A DNA stretch of 64,000 nucleotides, from NCBI RefSeq assembly GCF_003946395.1, contig NZ_RHNZ01000008.1, positions 90,474-154,473 on the forward strand. The letters are read 5' to 3'. The DNA is from Levilactobacillus fuyuanensis (GTDB taxonomy: Bacteria; Bacillota; Bacilli; Lactobacillales; Lactobacillaceae). Made by a program: the position numbers and the translations under genes. The notes under the pieces were generated by a model. The model was given only the letters and a program-made list of their open reading frames with translations. It was not told the DNA's origin and ran no database searches. Shown piece by piece: positions 61,943-64,000 of this stretch. Numbering within the stretch: the first letter of the stretch is position 1; every line of letters begins with the position of its first letter.

Positions 61943-63532
61943 CTAACTGTTCTTATCAGCTGCTGCCGCCTCATCGACCTTCACCTCATACCACCCTGTG
62001 AGTCGTTTAACATTGATCACGACGCGTTCAAATGACAGAATCGAGAGGAGCAAGAAACATGGCAGATACTGAATCAGATACCGGCTCCGGCCCCCTTCAA
62101 ATAGGAGCAGGAACATGAAGCCACCAACAATCGACAATCGCAAGATTTGAATAATACTCCGTCGTGGACCAAATCCAAGTGCAATGATTGCCAGCAGTGT
62201 TACCCACCATAGCTGAGCTGCAAACCGAAAATCGGCGATATGGCGTCCGTAGAGATAGATAAAATTCTTAAGTTTGTTAGAAATTCCCTTATTGTTGGGC
62301 TTTTGATTCTCCAGGAAAAAGTGGCCTTCCTTCAGCCAACCAAAGGTCCCGTCTGCCGTATTATTGCGTTGCTTCTTAACCAAAAATTTCAGATAACCCG
62401 TTGGCCCTAATTTTTTCAGACGCTTTTTCAACATCATGACTGAATAGTCCGTCTTCTGTTTCTTGGTCGGTAGAAAGGTCATTTCAACGGCTTGCCACCA
62501 ACTGTACCCGCCTTGGCCATAGACCCCCATTGCCATAAAGTGAATAGCTGGGATTGCCCGCGACTTATCAACCTGAATATAAGTTTGATTCTCTACCCGA
62601 GTATTCACATATTGGTAAGTGTAATAAGCACTTTCACACATGAATAGCATCATCGCTAACGCAACAAACCAGTGTTGCGGTTTGATATCCTTACGCCGAT
62701 TCAGTGCCATTAGCGCTTCCATGATTGCAATCGCAATCACCGGAATAATTGATGATGGTTTGATGAAATACGTCAGCATGACGCTGATACCAAAACCAGT
62801 GGCAGCTGCTACTCGGATTAGTGAATGTAGATCGCTCTTCCGGACGGCGAAATAGCAGAGCAAATAAAAAGAAACCAATGGGAGGCCCCATGCATCAGTA
62901 TAGGGCATAATAATACTGGGAAAGACTGCCAACCAGCCTGCCTGAATGTACATGGCCGTTCCCATGGCCCGTTTTTGCAAAACACGTACACTCAGTAGGT
63001 TGAAAATCGCTGATAAATCAACAAAAAATAACGTGACGAAATCAAAAAATTCCCAAGTTGTTTGGTTAAAGGTTGTCGATATCCAATGCATGAATAACAT
63101 GATTGGCATGTTATTGACGTTCAAACTAAAGTACGACGTAACATCCGGATCATACACACTGTTAGGATCCGTCGCTGTATGCAACAACATCCCAGAGTCA
63201 AACCCACTATTGGGATGGACAAAGAACACGAAGAAAATCTGACCAGCGAGTACCATCAGTAACAGCAAGCGTCCCGTTCGCAACTGCTCCGTCACAAATA
63301 TTCGGTAGAGCCAAGCATGAATTCGCGGATATGCATAGTTCATGACCAAAATTGCCACAATTCCAATCACTAACCCCGTCGTAATCATCGTTGTACTGGT
63401 CCCAAATGTCGCGTTATCCCCCAGAATAATATTGGGCGATGTGAACGCAAAAAAAAGAGTCAGGAAAAAAAGGATTTTCCAAAAAAGGTTAATCACTGCC
63501 TGACTGAAATTATAAAACCTACGCATGATCAT
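61943..63532 (-). CDS. XrtG-associated integral membrane protein (GT-C-like)
   Basis: 529 residues, about twelve helices. The layout, with an early acidic loop (FVHPNSGFDSGMLLHTATDP) and a large loop holding AIHFMAMGVYGQGGYSWWQA, resembles TIGR03766, a dolichyl-phosphate-mannosyltransferase-like family. As I recall, it occurs in Gram-positive bacteria next to the exosortase-like XrtG. Its start overlaps the end of the next gene by 14 bases. It may transfer a sugar from a lipid carrier. Confidence 0.7.
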   Translation of the reverse strand: MIMRRFYNFSQAVINLFWKILFFLTLFFAFTSPNIILGDNATFGTSTTMITTGLVIGIVAILVMNYAYPRIHAWLYRIFVTEQLRTGRLLLLMVLAGQIFFVFFVHPNSGFDSGMLLHTATDPNSVYDPDVTSYFSLNVNNMPIMLFMHWISTTFNQTTWEFFDFVTLFFVDLSAIFNLLSVRVLQKRAMGTAMYIQAGWLAVFPSIIMPYTDAWGLPLVSFYLLCYFAVRKSDLHSLIRVAAATGFGISVMLTYFIKPSSIIPVIAIAIMEALMALNRRKDIKPQHWFVALAMMLFMCESAYYTYQYVNTRVENQTYIQVDKSRAIPAIHFMAMGVYGQGGYSWWQAVEMTFLPTKKQKTDYSVMMLKKRLKKLGPTGYLKFLVKKQRNNTADGTFGWLKEGHFFLENQKPNNKGISNKLKNFIYLYGRHIADFRFAAQLWWVTLLAIIALGFGPRRSIIQILRLSIVGGFMFLLLFEGGRSRYLIQYLPCFLLLSILSFERVVINVKRLTGWYEVKVDEAAAADKNS

Positions 63533-63923
63533 CTTCCTGATTATCCTGACTGGCTTCTACTTCCTCTTGGGATGGGAATTGACGTTCAGTGATATCAATA
63601 CAGTATGATCGTGTTGGTGAGTCACTGACTTCAATGCGTAAAAGAACCGCGTTATTTTTCCGTAGAATGCCGTCGATTTCGTTAAACAAGTACTCCGTTA
63701 CGTTTTCAACAGTTGGATTAATCACCCGAAATTCGGGTAAATCGTTCAGATATTTACCCGACAATTCGTTAATCGCCGTGTTCAAGGATTTTTCGATATC
63801 AAAAAAGGAAACCATTCCTTCAAAGACGTGCAGTTCACACACAATTTCCCAGGTATGATTATGTTTCTTCCCAGTCCCTGACTTCCAGCGAACGGCATGG
63901 CTAGCATTAACATATGATTTAAT
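63519..63923 (-). CDS. 6-pyruvoyl-tetrahydropterin-synthase-related protein, start uncertain
   Basis: About 134 residues if it begins at an ATT (63923). KSYVNASHAVRW, KKHNHTWEIVCELHVFEGMV and LPEFRVINPTVENVTEYLF follow the QueD/6-pyruvoyl synthase fold, as in TIGR03112 proteins of the XrtG locus. In-frame GTG at 63842 would omit the conserved HNHTW region, and an in-frame TAA lies just upstream of the ATT. No ATG is available and the RBS is weak, so an ATT start or a lost start codon must be considered. Confidence 0.65.
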   Translation of the reverse strand: MKSYVNASHAVRWKSGTGKKHNHTWEIVCELHVFEGMVSFFDIEKSLNTAINELSGKYLNDLPEFRVINPTVENVTEYLFNEIDGILRKNNAVLLRIEVSDSPTRSYCIDITERQFPSQEEVEASQDNQEDDHA

Positions 63924-63966
63924 GAGTGTTTAAATAATTATGTGTAAATAGAAAAATAAGCAATTG

Positions 63967-63987
63967 AAAAGGGAAAGCCTCTCCCTT
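63967..63987 (-). terminator. Terminator of an upstream gene outside the window
   Basis: AAGGGA / TCCCTT followed by T on the minus strand. The gene to the right is not in the window. Confidence 0.55.
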
Positions 63988-64000
63988 ATGATAGTTAGCA

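Overview
The window reads as a chromosomal segment of a lactic acid bacterium of the family Lactobacillaceae with roughly 50% G+C, probably a Levilactobacillus-type species. This is inferred from the gene repertoire: a CcpA-type cre network, GPH and YfcC carriers, a GlnK/GlnL-like two-component pair, an Apf-type surface protein and XrtG-associated genes. No rRNA, tRNA, CRISPR array, transposase or phage module was seen.

Layout. 1-2.1 kb: 3' -> 5' multidrug ABC exporter (cut by the window edge), its MarR repressor and a VOC protein. 2.6-5.6 kb: the three-gene proton-translocating transhydrogenase operon pntAa-pntAb-pntB. 6-12.4 kb: HAD phosphatase, then a catabolite-controlled sugar cluster (GPH carrier, SDR dehydrogenase, FGGY kinase) with a divergent ROK regulator. 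12.4-16 kb: a YtrA-type GntR/ABC system, a TSUP exporter and a GPP34-like protein. 16.1-17.9 kb: beta-glucuronidase 1 with its own cre-controlled promoter. 18-24.5 kb: arcB-arcC and a 5'-truncated YfcC carrier, followed by a sensor kinase/response regulator pair. 24.6-27.5 kb: copper operon (two cupredoxins, CopA, a 33-residue membrane microprotein) behind CopY-like boxes. 27.5-28.6 kb: glutathione peroxidase and a cysteine hydrolase. 28.8-38.5 kb: a LacI-controlled glycan locus (GH59-like enzyme, second beta-glucuronidase, DUF2264/GH154-like enzyme, MFS carrier). 38.7-47.3 kb: NCS2 purine permease, CadA-type ATPase with ArsR repressor, matrixin protease, TetR with an alpha/beta hydrolase-like protein, and a Bcr/CflA efflux pump behind a leader peptide. 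47.5-54.2 kb: AbrB-like remnant, methionine aminopeptidase, unknown membrane protein, UppP, Apf-like surface protein, AbrB-fused membrane protein and a RelE/YafQ-type toxin-antitoxin pair. 54.2-59.6 kb: redox genes (two aldo/keto reductases with LysR, Zn alcohol dehydrogenase, F420-reductase-like protein with Rrf2). 60-64 kb: diguanylate cyclase, then two genes of the type that accompany exosortase XrtG, cut by the window end.

The most unusual observation is a family of four structured intergenic repeats (19497-19668, 22083-22275, 32786-32958 and, inverted, 36733-36832). Each is an outer long stem enclosing up to three hairpins. The copies differ in sequence, but the changes in the paired arms compensate each other. 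One copy has replaced the start of the YfcC carrier and one lies in the leader of the DUF2264 gene.

The 28.8-38.5 kb locus looks like a coherent system. A palindrome of the form GTTTAGTAAAC sits in front of the GH59-like gene/lacI, the DUF2264 gene and the MFS carrier gene. The enzymes lack signal peptides, so short glucuronic-acid/galactose-containing oligosaccharides are probably imported and cut inside the cell. All functional statements come from reading motifs and context by eye; no database search was run.
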